Positions 25,654-33,746 of a stretch of 64,000 nt of DNA are shown piece after piece. The notes beneath the pieces were generated by a model that did no database searches, had not been told where the DNA came from, and saw only the letters and a program-made list of their open reading frames with translations. This stretch comes from Nonomuraea sediminis (GTDB taxonomy: Bacteria > Actinomycetota > Actinomycetes > Streptosporangiales > Streptosporangiaceae): the NCBI RefSeq assembly GCF_018531495.1, contig NZ_JAHDTI010000014.1, positions 248,001 to 312,000 on the forward strand, written 5' to 3'. A program made the position numbers and the translations under genes. Position 1 is the stretch's first letter. Each line of letters begins with the position of its first letter.

Positions 25654-26901
25654 ATGCCGAAAGTCGTATTCAGCGTCGACCAGTCGATGTCAATGCGCGA
25701 CCAGAAAATGCCGGGGCACAACCGATGGCACCCCGACGTCCCTGTGGCCGACATGGTACGTCCCGGAGATGAATTCCGGGTCGAATGCAGGGAATGGACC
25801 GACGCGCAGATCGGTAACAACGACACCGCAAATGACGTACGGGACGTCGACCTGAGTCGAGCACACATGCTGAGCGGACCGATCGGGGTCGAAGGAGCAG
25901 AACCAGGCGACCTCCTGGTCGTCGACATCCTCGACCTGGGCCCGGTTCCGCAGCAGGTCGGGGACGCCCCTGGAATGGGGTGGGGTTACACCGGCGTGTT
26001 CGCCAAGGCGAATGGCGGCGGATTCCTGACCGACTACTTCCCTGACGCCTACAAGGCGATCTGGGACTTCCACGGACAGGTTGCGACATCCCGTCACCTG
26101 CCAGGCGTACGGTACACCGGCATCACCCACCCGGGCCTGTTCGGCACCGCACCGTCCGCCGAACTGCTCGCGAGCTGGAATCGCCGGGAGCAGGCACTCA
26201 TCGACACCGACCCGCAACGGGTCCCACCGCTCGGCCTGCCACCGCTGACCGAAAACGCCCTCGGCGGTACGGCAAGCGGCGAGGTGATGCAGCGGATCGC
26301 CAACGAGGGTGCCCGCACCGTCCCGGCGCGGGAGAACGGCGGCAACCACGACATCAAGAACTTCACTCGCGGGGCCAGGGTGTTCTACCCGGTCTTCGTC
26401 AAGGACGCCAAGCTTTCCGGAGGTGACCTGCACTTCAGCCAGGGCGACGGAGAAATCACCTTCTGCGGCGCGATCGAGATGGGCGGTTTCATCGACTTCC
26501 ACGTCGACCTCATCAAGGGCGGCATGGAAAAGTACGGCGTCACCACCAACCCGATCTTCATGCCGGGCAACGTCGAGCCCCGGTACTCCGAGTTCATCTC
26601 GTTCATCGGGGTCTCGGTCGACCACGACACCGACACCAACTACTACATGGACGCGACGGTGGCCTACCGCAGGGCCTGCCTCAACGCCGTCGAGTACCTC
26701 AAGAAGTGGGGCTACAGCGGAGAACAGGCGTACCTGATCCTCGGCTCGGCCCCGATCGAGGGGCGTGTCAGCGGGATCGTCGACATTCCCAACTCATGCT
26801 GTTCGCTCTACCTGCCCACCGCGATCTTCGACTTCGACGTACGTCCGAACCCGGAGGGACCTGTGAAGAAGGAACGGGGGAAGTGCGCCGTGACGACCTG
26901 A
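25654..26901 (+). CDS. fmdA: Formamidase (acetamidase/formamidase family)
   Basis: A 415-residue cytosolic amidohydrolase that converts formamide to formate and ammonia. The FmdA/AmdA pattern is clear throughout: MPKVVFSVDQSMSMRDQ, HNRWHPDVP, then GGNHDIKNFTRGARVFYPVF, LHFSQGDGEITFCGAIEMGG and GNVEPRYSEFISFIG. The length equals that of Methylophilus FmdA (about 405-410). Together with the AmiS channel and FmdB it forms a self-contained unit for using formamide as a nitrogen source. A GAGGGG sequence precedes the ATG at slightly long spacing. A strong terminator follows the stop codon. Confidence 0.93.
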   Translation: MPKVVFSVDQSMSMRDQKMPGHNRWHPDVPVADMVRPGDEFRVECREWTDAQIGNNDTANDVRDVDLSRAHMLSGPIGVEGAEPGDLLVVDILDLGPVPQQVGDAPGMGWGYTGVFAKANGGGFLTDYFPDAYKAIWDFHGQVATSRHLPGVRYTGITHPGLFGTAPSAELLASWNRREQALIDTDPQRVPPLGLPPLTENALGGTASGEVMQRIANEGARTVPARENGGNHDIKNFTRGARVFYPVFVKDAKLSGGDLHFSQGDGEITFCGAIEMGGFIDFHVDLIKGGMEKYGVTTNPIFMPGNVEPRYSEFISFIGVSVDHDTDTNYYMDATVAYRRACLNAVEYLKKWGYSGEQAYLILGSAPIEGRVSGIVDIPNSCCSLYLPTAIFDFDVRPNPEGPVKKERGKCAVTT

Positions 26902-26911
26902 CCACCGCAGC

Positions 26912-26955
26912 ATGACGGGAGCGCCGCACGAGCGGCCTCCCGTCATTAATATTTT
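26912..26955 (+). terminator. Rho-independent terminator of the fmd operon
   Basis: ATGACGGGA (26912-26920) and TCCCGTCAT (26938-26946) form a 9-bp stem, with an inner GCCGC/GCGGC helix, followed by the T-rich TAATATTTT. It begins 11 bases after the fmdA stop. Confidence 0.85.
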
Positions 26956-27209
26956 GGCAATATTCCCCGACAAGCATCCCTGGCCGCCGGGCCGCGCCAT
27001 ATGCCCTTGGCGTGGGCGATGAGGGCCGGACGAGCTTGATCAAGGGTTCCCCGCTCACCTACCCAACGGTCAACGCCACCCACCGAGTGCAAAAAGCCGC
27101 AAAATTCGAGTTACCATCACAGATAGCTACAAACAGCGAATATCTACCGAACCGGGGCAAACTCCAGAGCACGTGTCAGCGGCGCCTGTCCGCTTCGAAA
27201 GGTTGATCA
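26956..27209. other. A/T-rich gene-free region between the fmd terminator and the Cys-rich gene
   Basis: About 250 bases with noticeably lower GC than average (e.g. the A-rich part 27088-27150). The first bases complete an AATATT-TTGGC-AATATT inverted repeat (26948-26964). No RNA gene or convincing short ORF with a ribosome binding site was found; it probably holds the promoter of the next gene. Confidence 0.4.
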
Positions 27210-27638
27210 ATGAACAACGACGCCGTGTGGGTCCGAGGCGTGACAGGCATCCAGATGCACCACACCACCGACCTTCAGGACGCCAGCCGATTCCTGGGCA
27301 ATGCCGTGATGGCTCTGCGGGCCGCTCACGTACGCACCGGCGACGACCGGTACTCCGCTCTCGCCGCTCAGCTCAAGACCGCGGTGGCGGAGACGCGACT
27401 GCTGGAGACCCAGGCACGGGACCGGATGCATGGGCTGCACTCGGCGGATCCCGAGCTGTTCGTGCGCTGCCGCGAGGGCGAGGAGCCGTGGCCCGACGAG
27501 ATCCAGGCAGGGTTCGTTCCGCGCCACACCTGCATGGACCAGTGCCTCTACCACGACCACGACGTTCTCGACGCCATCATGCAGTGCACGTGCGGACGCC
27601 CCCCATGCCGGGCCTGCGCCATCGGCGGCGCGCCGTAA
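27210..27638 (+). CDS. Uncharacterised protein with Cys/His-rich C-terminus
   Basis: A 142-residue protein of no recognised family. The first 75 residues look helical (DASRFLGNAVMALRAAHVRT). The last third is rich in Cys and His: HTCMDQCLYHDHD, then CTCGRPPCRACAIGG, giving six cysteines and four histidines that could bind one or two zinc ions or an Fe-S cluster. The ribosome binding site is AAAGG. It sits alone between the fmd operon and a TetR gene, and codon usage is normal for the window, so it is probably a real gene. Regulation or metal binding is a guess. Confidence 0.5.
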   Translation: MNNDAVWVRGVTGIQMHHTTDLQDASRFLGNAVMALRAAHVRTGDDRYSALAAQLKTAVAETRLLETQARDRMHGLHSADPELFVRCREGEEPWPDEIQAGFVPRHTCMDQCLYHDHDVLDAIMQCTCGRPPCRACAIGGAP

Positions 27639-27707
27639 AACCGGTTGACCTGGGTGGATGCAAACCACGCCACGCTGTTGCTTGGCCCGCCCTTGCCCGG
27701 CAAATGG

Positions 27708-27737
27708 TTGACCCTGCCGGATCACCATTCGTACCGT
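27708..27737 (+). promoter_or_regulatory. Possible promoter of the tetR-like gene (leaderless transcript)
   Basis: TTGACC (27708-27713) and TACCGT (27732-27737) are spaced 18 bp. The -10 hexamer ends seven bases before the ATG at 27745, which would give a leaderless mRNA; no ribosome binding site is visible at this start, which fits. Confidence 0.4.
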
Positions 27738-27744
27738 CCGCTTC

Positions 27745-28383
27745 ATGACCTCTGCTTCCGGCGACCAGAGCGAGGCGATCATGCAGATCGCGACCCGCAT
27801 GTTCGCGGCTTTCGGATATGACGGGACTACTCTTCAGCAGATCGCGGAAGCCGCCGGGTTCGACGTCGCCACGGTGACCTCCCTGGTGGGGAGCAAGCGG
27901 GATCTCTACGTCGCCGTCATGCAACGTGCCCACGAGACCGATCGCCGCTCGATCGAGGAGGTCATTGCCCGGTTCACCCCGATGTCCCCCGCCGACGCCC
28001 CCCGGATGATCCACGCGCTGGCCGACAGCTATCTGAACTCCTGCCTGGCCAATCCGCACATCCCCGCGCTCTGGGCGCATCGCAGCCTCGACGACGCCCA
28101 GGACATCACCGACCTCGAGCGTGACTACGTCTGGCCACTGCATGTCGAGGTCCAGAAGACGATCCAGCCCGCCCTCGATGCCGGACTCATCGACAGCGCC
28201 CCCGACTTCAGGTACATCCTCTGGACGCTCATCTGGTGTGTCGAGGGCTTCGCCGGCGGCGACGTACTCAACGATGAGGGAAACCGCATGGACCCCAATG
28301 ATCCGCAGGCCCAAGCCCACTTCCGCGAATTCTTCCACCTCCTCCTCGACCGTCTCCTCACCCCACCCCGCAAGGCCCCCTGA
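27745..28383 (+). CDS. TetR/AcrR-family transcriptional regulator
   Basis: A 212-residue repressor. The N-terminal helix-turn-helix (residues 10-56) reads ATRMFAAFGYDGTTLQQIAE then AAGFDVATVTSLVGSKRDLY. The C-terminal ligand domain has PALWAHRSLDDAQDITDLER. It is clearly paralogous to the TetR encoded at 48754-49380, sharing GYDGT, QIAEAAG, GSKRxLYxAVMxRAH, PALWxHRxLxDAxDxTxLE and YVxPL. The gene is convergent with the flavohaemoglobin gene and shares a hairpin with it. No neighbouring target is evident. Confidence 0.88.
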   Translation: MTSASGDQSEAIMQIATRMFAAFGYDGTTLQQIAEAAGFDVATVTSLVGSKRDLYVAVMQRAHETDRRSIEEVIARFTPMSPADAPRMIHALADSYLNSCLANPHIPALWAHRSLDDAQDITDLERDYVWPLHVEVQKTIQPALDAGLIDSAPDFRYILWTLIWCVEGFAGGDVLNDEGNRMDPNDPQAQAHFREFFHLLLDRLLTPPRKAP

Positions 28384-28415
28384 CACAGGCCACGGACAGC
28401 CTGGCTGCGGTGTCA
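28381..28415. terminator. Bidirectional hairpin between tetR-like and hmp genes
   Basis: TGACAC (28381-28386) pairs with GTGTCA (28410-28415), and inner CCA/TGG pairs add to the stem. The two ends of the hairpin are the stop codons of the two convergent genes, so one structure may end both transcripts. Confidence 0.5.
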
Positions 28416-29597
28416 GGCCGCGGCGATCCACAGGTCGGGGCCGAAGACCTCGTAGTGGATGTCGCGGGGCGCGACGCCCGCGCTGATGAGCTGAGCGCGG
28501 AGATCGCGCATGAACGGCAGCGGCCCGCACAGGTAGACGACGGCACCCTTGGGGAGCTCGACGTCGGTCAGGTCCATGCGGCCGGTACGGGCGCCGTCGC
28601 CCTGCTCGTACCAGTAGATGCGCTCGGCCTCGGGCAGCGTGCCGGCCAGGCGCTCCATGTCCAGCCGGAGCGGGTGGTCGGCCTCGGACTGGTCGGCGTG
28701 CAGGAGCAGGACCCGCCGGGTGGCACCGGCGAGGGCCAGGTGCTGCAGCATCGCCGTGATCGGGGTGCAGCCGATGCCGGCGGACACGAGGACGAGCGGG
28801 GCGTCGCCGTCGTCGAGCGCCAGGTCACCGTACGGCGCCGACAGGGTGAGCTCGTCGCCCTCCTCGACGGTGGCGTGCAGCAGCGCTGACACCTCGCCGT
28901 CGGGGGTGTCGCCGCCGCGGACGCGCTTGACGGTGATGCGGCGCAGGCCGTCCTCGCCGAAGCCGGAGAGGGTGTACTGGCGCACCTGGTGCACGCCGTC
29001 GGGCATCCGCATCCGGACGCCGACGTACTGGCCGGGCAGAGCGGGCGGGACGGGCTCGTCACCGAGCGGCCGGAGCACGAGGGACACGACGTCGGGCGTC
29101 TCCTCGTGCCGCTCGACGACCTGCCACTGCCGCCAGCTGCGGCCGTCCTGGGCGCCGGCCGCCGCGTAGATGCGGGCCTCCATGGCGATCAGGGCACCGG
29201 CCATCAGCCAGTAGACCTCGTCCCAGGCGGCGGCGACCTCGGGGGTGACGGCGGCGCCGAGCACCTCGGCGATGGCGCCGAAGAGGTACTTGTGGACGAT
29301 GACGTACTGGTCGTCGGTCACGCCGACTGCCGCGTGCTTGTGCGCGATCCGGGAAAGCAGGGCGTCCGGGCGCTCGTCGGGGTGCTCGAGCAGCATGCCG
29401 GCGAAGGCGGCGATGGAGCCGGCCAGCGCCCTGCGCTGCTCGCCGTTGCGCTGGTTGCCCCGGTTGAACAGGCCATCGAGCAGTTCGGGACGCTCGGCGA
29501 ACATCGTCTCGTAGAACCTCGCGGTGATCGTGTCGAGCGACTCTCCGACGACGGGGAGGGTGGCGCGGATGACCTCGGCGGTTTCCACGGACAGCAT
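28413..29597 (-). CDS. hmp: Flavohaemoglobin / nitric oxide dioxygenase
   Basis: A 394-residue protein converting NO and O2 to nitrate with NAD(P)H. The globin domain (1-140) includes MLSVETAEVIRATLPVV and the proximal histidine in RIAHKHAAVGV; TARFYETMF and KYLFGAIAEVLG are typical. A ferredoxin-reductase-like FAD domain follows (RQYTLSGFG), then the NAD domain (SAGIGCTPITAML, YLCGPLPFM). Length matches Hmp. An NsrR-type operator lies 45-67 bases upstream of the start, and the nsrR-like gene is the next one upstream on the same strand, so NO-dependent derepression is very likely. AGGAGG precedes the ATG. Confidence 0.95.
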   Translation of the reverse strand: MLSVETAEVIRATLPVVGESLDTITARFYETMFAERPELLDGLFNRGNQRNGEQRRALAGSIAAFAGMLLEHPDERPDALLSRIAHKHAAVGVTDDQYVIVHKYLFGAIAEVLGAAVTPEVAAAWDEVYWLMAGALIAMEARIYAAAGAQDGRSWRQWQVVERHEETPDVVSLVLRPLGDEPVPPALPGQYVGVRMRMPDGVHQVRQYTLSGFGEDGLRRITVKRVRGGDTPDGEVSALLHATVEEGDELTLSAPYGDLALDDGDAPLVLVSAGIGCTPITAMLQHLALAGATRRVLLLHADQSEADHPLRLDMERLAGTLPEAERIYWYEQGDGARTGRMDLTDVELPKGAVVYLCGPLPFMRDLRAQLISAGVAPRDIHYEVFGPDLWIAAA

Positions 29598-29641
29598 GTG
29601 AACCTCCTGGTGCGGGGCAGCGCAAAGCCGGCCCCAAGAAA

Positions 29642-29664
29642 AATTGGAATCTCAGATACATATT
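29642..29664 (-). promoter_or_regulatory. NsrR operator upstream of hmp
   Basis: An A/T-rich imperfect inverted repeat centred on ATCTCAGAT (29649-29657), with outer AAT/ATT matches, pairs at 8 of 11 positions. It resembles the 11-1-11 operators of hmpA1, hmpA2 and nsrR in Streptomyces coelicolor, whose core as I recall is ATCTGAGAT. Confidence 0.75.
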
Positions 29665-29697
29665 AAAAGCCGCACCTGGAGCCCCTCTGCCCGGGGG

Positions 29698-30135
29698 TCA
29701 CTCAGGGGAGGGCAGGGACAGCAGTACCGGTCCGGTCGGCGAGGCCACCAGCGAGGCGATCGTCACGGTGTCGAGCGAGGCGTAGAAGGCCTCCTGCGCC
29801 TGGCGCAGGGCCGTCCGCAGGCGGCAGGCCGCGCGCAACGGGCAGGGCGGATCGTCCTCGCAGCCGACGACGTCCCCGGCGATCTCCAGGCTGCGGACGA
29901 CCTCCCCGACGGACGCCGCACGGCCCCGCTCGGTGAGCTGGAGGCCACCGCCTCGCCCGCGCCTGGCCTCCACCAGACCCAGCTCGCTCAGGCGCGCCAC
30001 CGCCTTGGCGGCATGGGAGTACGGCACGGCCACCATGTCGGCCACCACGCGGGTGGTCAGCAGCTCATCCCGATGCGCCACGGCCAGCCGCATCACGATA
30101 CGCAGCGAGATGTCGGTGAAGGCGGTCAGACGCAT
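29698..30135 (-). CDS. nsrR: NsrR, Rrf2-family nitric-oxide-sensing repressor
   Basis: A 145-residue Rrf2-family repressor. The winged helix-turn-helix covers 1-75 (MRLTAFTDISLRIVMRLAVA; VPYSHAAKAVARLSELGLVE). Cys92, Cys98 and Cys104 (GCEDDPPCPLRAAC) have the 6-6 spacing of the [4Fe-4S] ligands Cys93, Cys99 and Cys105 of S. coelicolor NsrR, and Asp8 matches the aspartate ligand from the partner subunit. NO destroys the cluster and frees target promoters. The start is set at MRLTAFTD, where family proteins begin; longer in-frame starts lack homology. It lies upstream of hmp on the same strand with the operator in between. Confidence 0.92.
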   Translation of the reverse strand: MRLTAFTDISLRIVMRLAVAHRDELLTTRVVADMVAVPYSHAAKAVARLSELGLVEARRGRGGGLQLTERGRAASVGEVVRSLEIAGDVVGCEDDPPCPLRAACRLRTALRQAQEAFYASLDTVTIASLVASPTGPVLLSLPSPE

Positions 30136-30254
30136 GTCACCACGGTAGGCGCTACCGGACACCGGTCGCGGCGAACGCGGGTTTGTCAGTCGTGCGCGCA
30201 ATACTCGCCGCTGGTGATCAAGAGCGTGATCGAAAACAGCGTGGAGGTATCCGC

Positions 30255-33200
30255 ATGAGCGCAGATCGGATGCTGACCTATGTCGGCGCCGGTTCGGCGA
30301 AGTTCTGGGAAGTGCGTCAGGACGGCACGGAGCTGAACATTCGCTATGGGCGGCTGGGCGCGGCCGGTCAGGCGCAGGTCAAGTCGTTCGACTCCGCCGC
30401 TGCCGCCGCGGCGGCGGCCGACAAGCTGGTGGCGGAGAAGTTACGCAAGGGCTACACGGAAGACGCGGCGGCCGCCGCCCCGGCGGTCATCGACAACGCT
30501 GGGGACGAGGACACGCTGACGATGCCGGCCGCTTGGCTGCGCAGCCTTCGCCCCCGGCGGGGTGGCGTGAAGGTCGCCGTGAAGCAGCCGGACGCGGGCG
30601 CGCCCAAGGAACTCGCCGCGAGGTTGGACGAACTCCGGCAGCCGATCCTCGACTCGCTGGCGAAGTGTCCCGACCCGGAGATCGCCTCCGCGGGCGCGGC
30701 ATACCTGGCCGGGGAGCCCACCGCCACGCCGCTGGGCGCCGCGGCGGTCGCCAAGGCGGCGAGTGCGTCCCTGTCGTGGCACGATCGGGCGTGGCCGCCC
30801 CTGTTCGCCGATGCCTGGCTGGTCGAACGTGGCCTGGCGTTCGCGGCGGTGGCCGTGACCGAGCTGGCCTCGCTGGATCTGGACCCCTACGAGTACCCAC
30901 AGCGCGTCCGGCGGCTGGCTGACGGTGAATTCCCCGGCCATTGGTCCGGCTGGCATCCATCGGAGCTCGCCGCGCGGGTTCGCGCCGTCCTCTCGGTCGC
31001 ATCGGATGCCGAGTACGCCGAGGTCGTCGCGGCGCTGGCGGTGAGCCGTGAAGGCGGGCTCCACCATCGGGTGGCGGCTTCCTGCCTGGCGCCGACCGAG
31101 GCCGACTGGGTCACGGCCGACTGCGCCGAAGTGAGCAGCGTCAATCCGGGTCTCGCCTCCAGCCTGGTCGCCGCGATCAGCACGCCGGAGCATGCGGCAA
31201 TCATCGCGAGCCACGTGGAGGGTTTCTACCTGCTGCAATCCCTCGCGCTGCCCGCCACGGTCGTCGACGGCATGGGGGTCGCGGCCGTGCCGGTGCTGGC
31301 CGGATGGTTCGGCCACCACTACGACGCGGAAGGCGAGCGGCGGCTGCTGGGCATGTTCGCCGAACTGCCGACCGACGCGGCGATGCAGACACTCCTCGAC
31401 CGGATCGAGCAGAAGTACACCCAGCCGGCCTTCCTGCGCGCGGCGGCCCGCTTCCCGCGCCGGGCGATGCGGATGCTGGCCGCCTCCCGTGGCAAGGTCG
31501 TGGACCTGCTGCTGCGCGCCCACGTGCTGGCGCACCCCGATCTGGTGGCCGAGGTGCTCGCGACCGTCGACGACGCCTCCGCCGAGCGGATCAACAAGAT
31601 CGCGGCCGTCGCCACGGTCGCCACGGCTCCGCTCGAGGCCTTGCCCGAGGTGCTGGTCAGCCCGCCCTGGACCCGCCCGCGTACGGCCCGCAAGCCGGTC
31701 GTGGTGAATGGCCTGGTATGTGCAGATAAGTCGACAATGGCGTGGCGGCCGGGCGAGCGGGACGCTTGGCGTTCCGGCCGGCCGGAACACGGTTCATGGG
31801 ATCAGGCCTGGCAACAGAGCTGGGAAGAGGTCGCCGGCCAGATCGCCGATGCCCGGCGGGGCAGCTGGCACAACGAGATCGCCCTGTTCGTCGCCGGACC
31901 CGAGGAACTGGCCAGACCGCTGATCGAGAAGTGGCGTCCGCGCGACCTGTGGGGAGCCTCCGAGTGGATGCCGAGGGTGGTCGCCAGGTTCGAGCTCGCA
32001 GCGCTGTCCAGGGCGCTGGACAGCGCCCGGAGCAGCCCCGTCGCGGTCGCTCCTGTGCTGCTCCCGTTCGCCGCTCCGGAGATCGCCGTGCTGATGGCCG
32101 ACTGGCTTTCCCGGCTGAAGTCCGTGCGCGCCACCGCGCTGGCGTGGCTGGCACGACACCCCGAGGCGGCCGCCAGGGCGCTGATCCCACCGGCTCTGGG
32201 CAAGCCCGGCCTGGCCAGGCGGCAGGCCGAGCGGGCGCTGGCGGCGCTGGTCGCGAGCGGTAACCGCGACGCCGTGGCGGAGGCCGCCGCGGGTTACGGC
32301 CCCGCGGCCGAGGCCGCCGTCGCCGATCTGCTCTCTGCCGACCCGCTCGACGCGCTGCCCGGCAAGATGCCCGTGCTGCCCGAGTGGGCGGAGGTCGCGC
32401 TCCTGACACCGATCCACCTGCGCGGCGACGCGGGGGCGCTGCCGGCCGAGGCGGTCCGCCATGTGATGACGATGCTGGCGATCTCCAGGCCCGGTGATCC
32501 GTACGCCGGTCTCGCCCTGGTCAAGGAGGCCTGCGACAGCCGCGGCCTCGCGGACTTCGGCTGGGCGCTGTTCCAGCGCTGGCAGGCGGCCGGTTACCCG
32601 TCCAAGGAGAGCTGGGTGATGGACGCGCTGGGACTGCTCGGCGACGACGAGACCGTCCGGCGGCTGACGCCGTTGATCAGGACCTGGCCGGGTGAGGGCG
32701 GGCACGCGCGTGCGGTCGCAGGCCTGGACCTGCTGGCCGGCATCGGCTCCGAGGTCGCGTTGATGCACCTGCACGGCATCGCCGAGAAGGTCAAGTTCGG
32801 CGGGCTCAAGAACCGGGCCAGGCAGAAGATGGACGAGGTCGCCGCGGAGCTCGGCCTGACGGCGCAGGAACTGGCCGACCGGCTGGTGCCGGACTTCGGG
32901 CTGTCCACCGACGGCAGCCTGACCCTCGACTACGGCCGCAGGCAGTTCGTCGTCGGCTTCGACGAGCAGCTCAAGCCGTACGTGGCCGACGCCGCGGGAA
33001 AGCGGCTCAAGAACCTTCCCAAGCCGGGGGCGAACGACGATCCGGAGCTCGCGCCCGCCGCCTACCAGCGGTTCGCCGGGCTGAAGAAGGACGTGCGCGC
33101 CGTGGCCTCGGACAGCATCCGCAGGCTGGAGCAGGCCATGGTGATCCGGCGCCGCTGGAGCGGTGCGGACTTCAAGCGGCTGTTCGTCGGCCACCCGCTG

Positions 33201-33746
33201 CTCTGGCACATCGTGCGGCGGCTGGTGTGGGGGCTCTACGACCCCTCAGGCCGGCTCACGGGCGCCCTGCGGGTGGCCGAGGACCGCAGTTTCGCCGACG
33301 TCGAGGACGACACGCTGACGTTGCCCGACGAGGCCGTCGTCGGGGTGGCGCACCCGCTGGAACTGCAGGAGAAGCTGGCAGCCTGGTCCGAGGTGTTCGC
33401 CGACTACGAGATCCTCCAGCCGTTCCCGCAACTGGGCCGCGAGACCTACGCCCCGGACGAGACGCTGCTGAACGAGATCAGCACCGCCAGAATCCCCACC
33501 GTCAAGGTGGTCGGCCTGGAACGGCGCGGCTGGCGGCGAGGCGACCCGCAGGACGCCGGTTGGCAGGGCTGGATCGAGCGGGACGTGCCCGGCGGCAGGA
33601 CCATCACGATCGGTCTCAATCCCGGCATCGCGATCGGCTACCTCGACTACGCCGACGAGCAGACCCTGGAGGGGGTCTCCCTCGACGGCCTCGATCCGAT
33701 CACCGTCTCCGAGATCCTGCGAGACCTACGGGAGATCACCCGATGA
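30255..33746 (+). CDS. WGR and DUF4132 domain protein (MolR/YehI-like)
   Basis: A 1,163-residue protein, first of a five-gene operon. The N-terminal WGR domain (about 1-75) contains FWEVRQDGTELNIRYGRLGA; WGR domains bind nucleic acid or act in PARP regulation. A long alpha-helical HEAT-like middle follows (350-800), then a C-terminal DUF4132 domain (about 880-1150: DFGLSTDGSLTLDYGRRQF; FKRLFVGHPLLWHIVRRLVW). Layout and size resemble E. coli YehI/MolR (about 1,200 residues). GGAGG supports the ATG at 30255. Its stop overlaps the start of the MoxR gene (ATGA). It is probably the large scaffold or substrate-recognition part of an ATPase complex; no activity is established. Confidence 0.88.
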   Translation: MSADRMLTYVGAGSAKFWEVRQDGTELNIRYGRLGAAGQAQVKSFDSAAAAAAAADKLVAEKLRKGYTEDAAAAAPAVIDNAGDEDTLTMPAAWLRSLRPRRGGVKVAVKQPDAGAPKELAARLDELRQPILDSLAKCPDPEIASAGAAYLAGEPTATPLGAAAVAKAASASLSWHDRAWPPLFADAWLVERGLAFAAVAVTELASLDLDPYEYPQRVRRLADGEFPGHWSGWHPSELAARVRAVLSVASDAEYAEVVAALAVSREGGLHHRVAASCLAPTEADWVTADCAEVSSVNPGLASSLVAAISTPEHAAIIASHVEGFYLLQSLALPATVVDGMGVAAVPVLAGWFGHHYDAEGERRLLGMFAELPTDAAMQTLLDRIEQKYTQPAFLRAAARFPRRAMRMLAASRGKVVDLLLRAHVLAHPDLVAEVLATVDDASAERINKIAAVATVATAPLEALPEVLVSPPWTRPRTARKPVVVNGLVCADKSTMAWRPGERDAWRSGRPEHGSWDQAWQQSWEEVAGQIADARRGSWHNEIALFVAGPEELARPLIEKWRPRDLWGASEWMPRVVARFELAALSRALDSARSSPVAVAPVLLPFAAPEIAVLMADWLSRLKSVRATALAWLARHPEAAARALIPPALGKPGLARRQAERALAALVASGNRDAVAEAAAGYGPAAEAAVADLLSADPLDALPGKMPVLPEWAEVALLTPIHLRGDAGALPAEAVRHVMTMLAISRPGDPYAGLALVKEACDSRGLADFGWALFQRWQAAGYPSKESWVMDALGLLGDDETVRRLTPLIRTWPGEGGHARAVAGLDLLAGIGSEVALMHLHGIAEKVKFGGLKNRARQKMDEVAAELGLTAQELADRLVPDFGLSTDGSLTLDYGRRQFVVGFDEQLKPYVADAAGKRLKNLPKPGANDDPELAPAAYQRFAGLKKDVRAVASDSIRRLEQAMVIRRRWSGADFKRLFVGHPLLWHIVRRLVWGLYDPSGRLTGALRVAEDRSFADVEDDTLTLPDEAVVGVAHPLELQEKLAAWSEVFADYEILQPFPQLGRETYAPDETLLNEISTARIPTVKVVGLERRGWRRGDPQDAGWQGWIERDVPGGRTITIGLNPGIAIGYLDYADEQTLEGVSLDGLDPITVSEILRDLREITR

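Noticed and set aside
31201..31790. Extra genes inside the WGR-DUF4132 gene in other frames
   Set aside because: All are internal shadows; the 1,163-codon frame is continuous and matches a known architecture.
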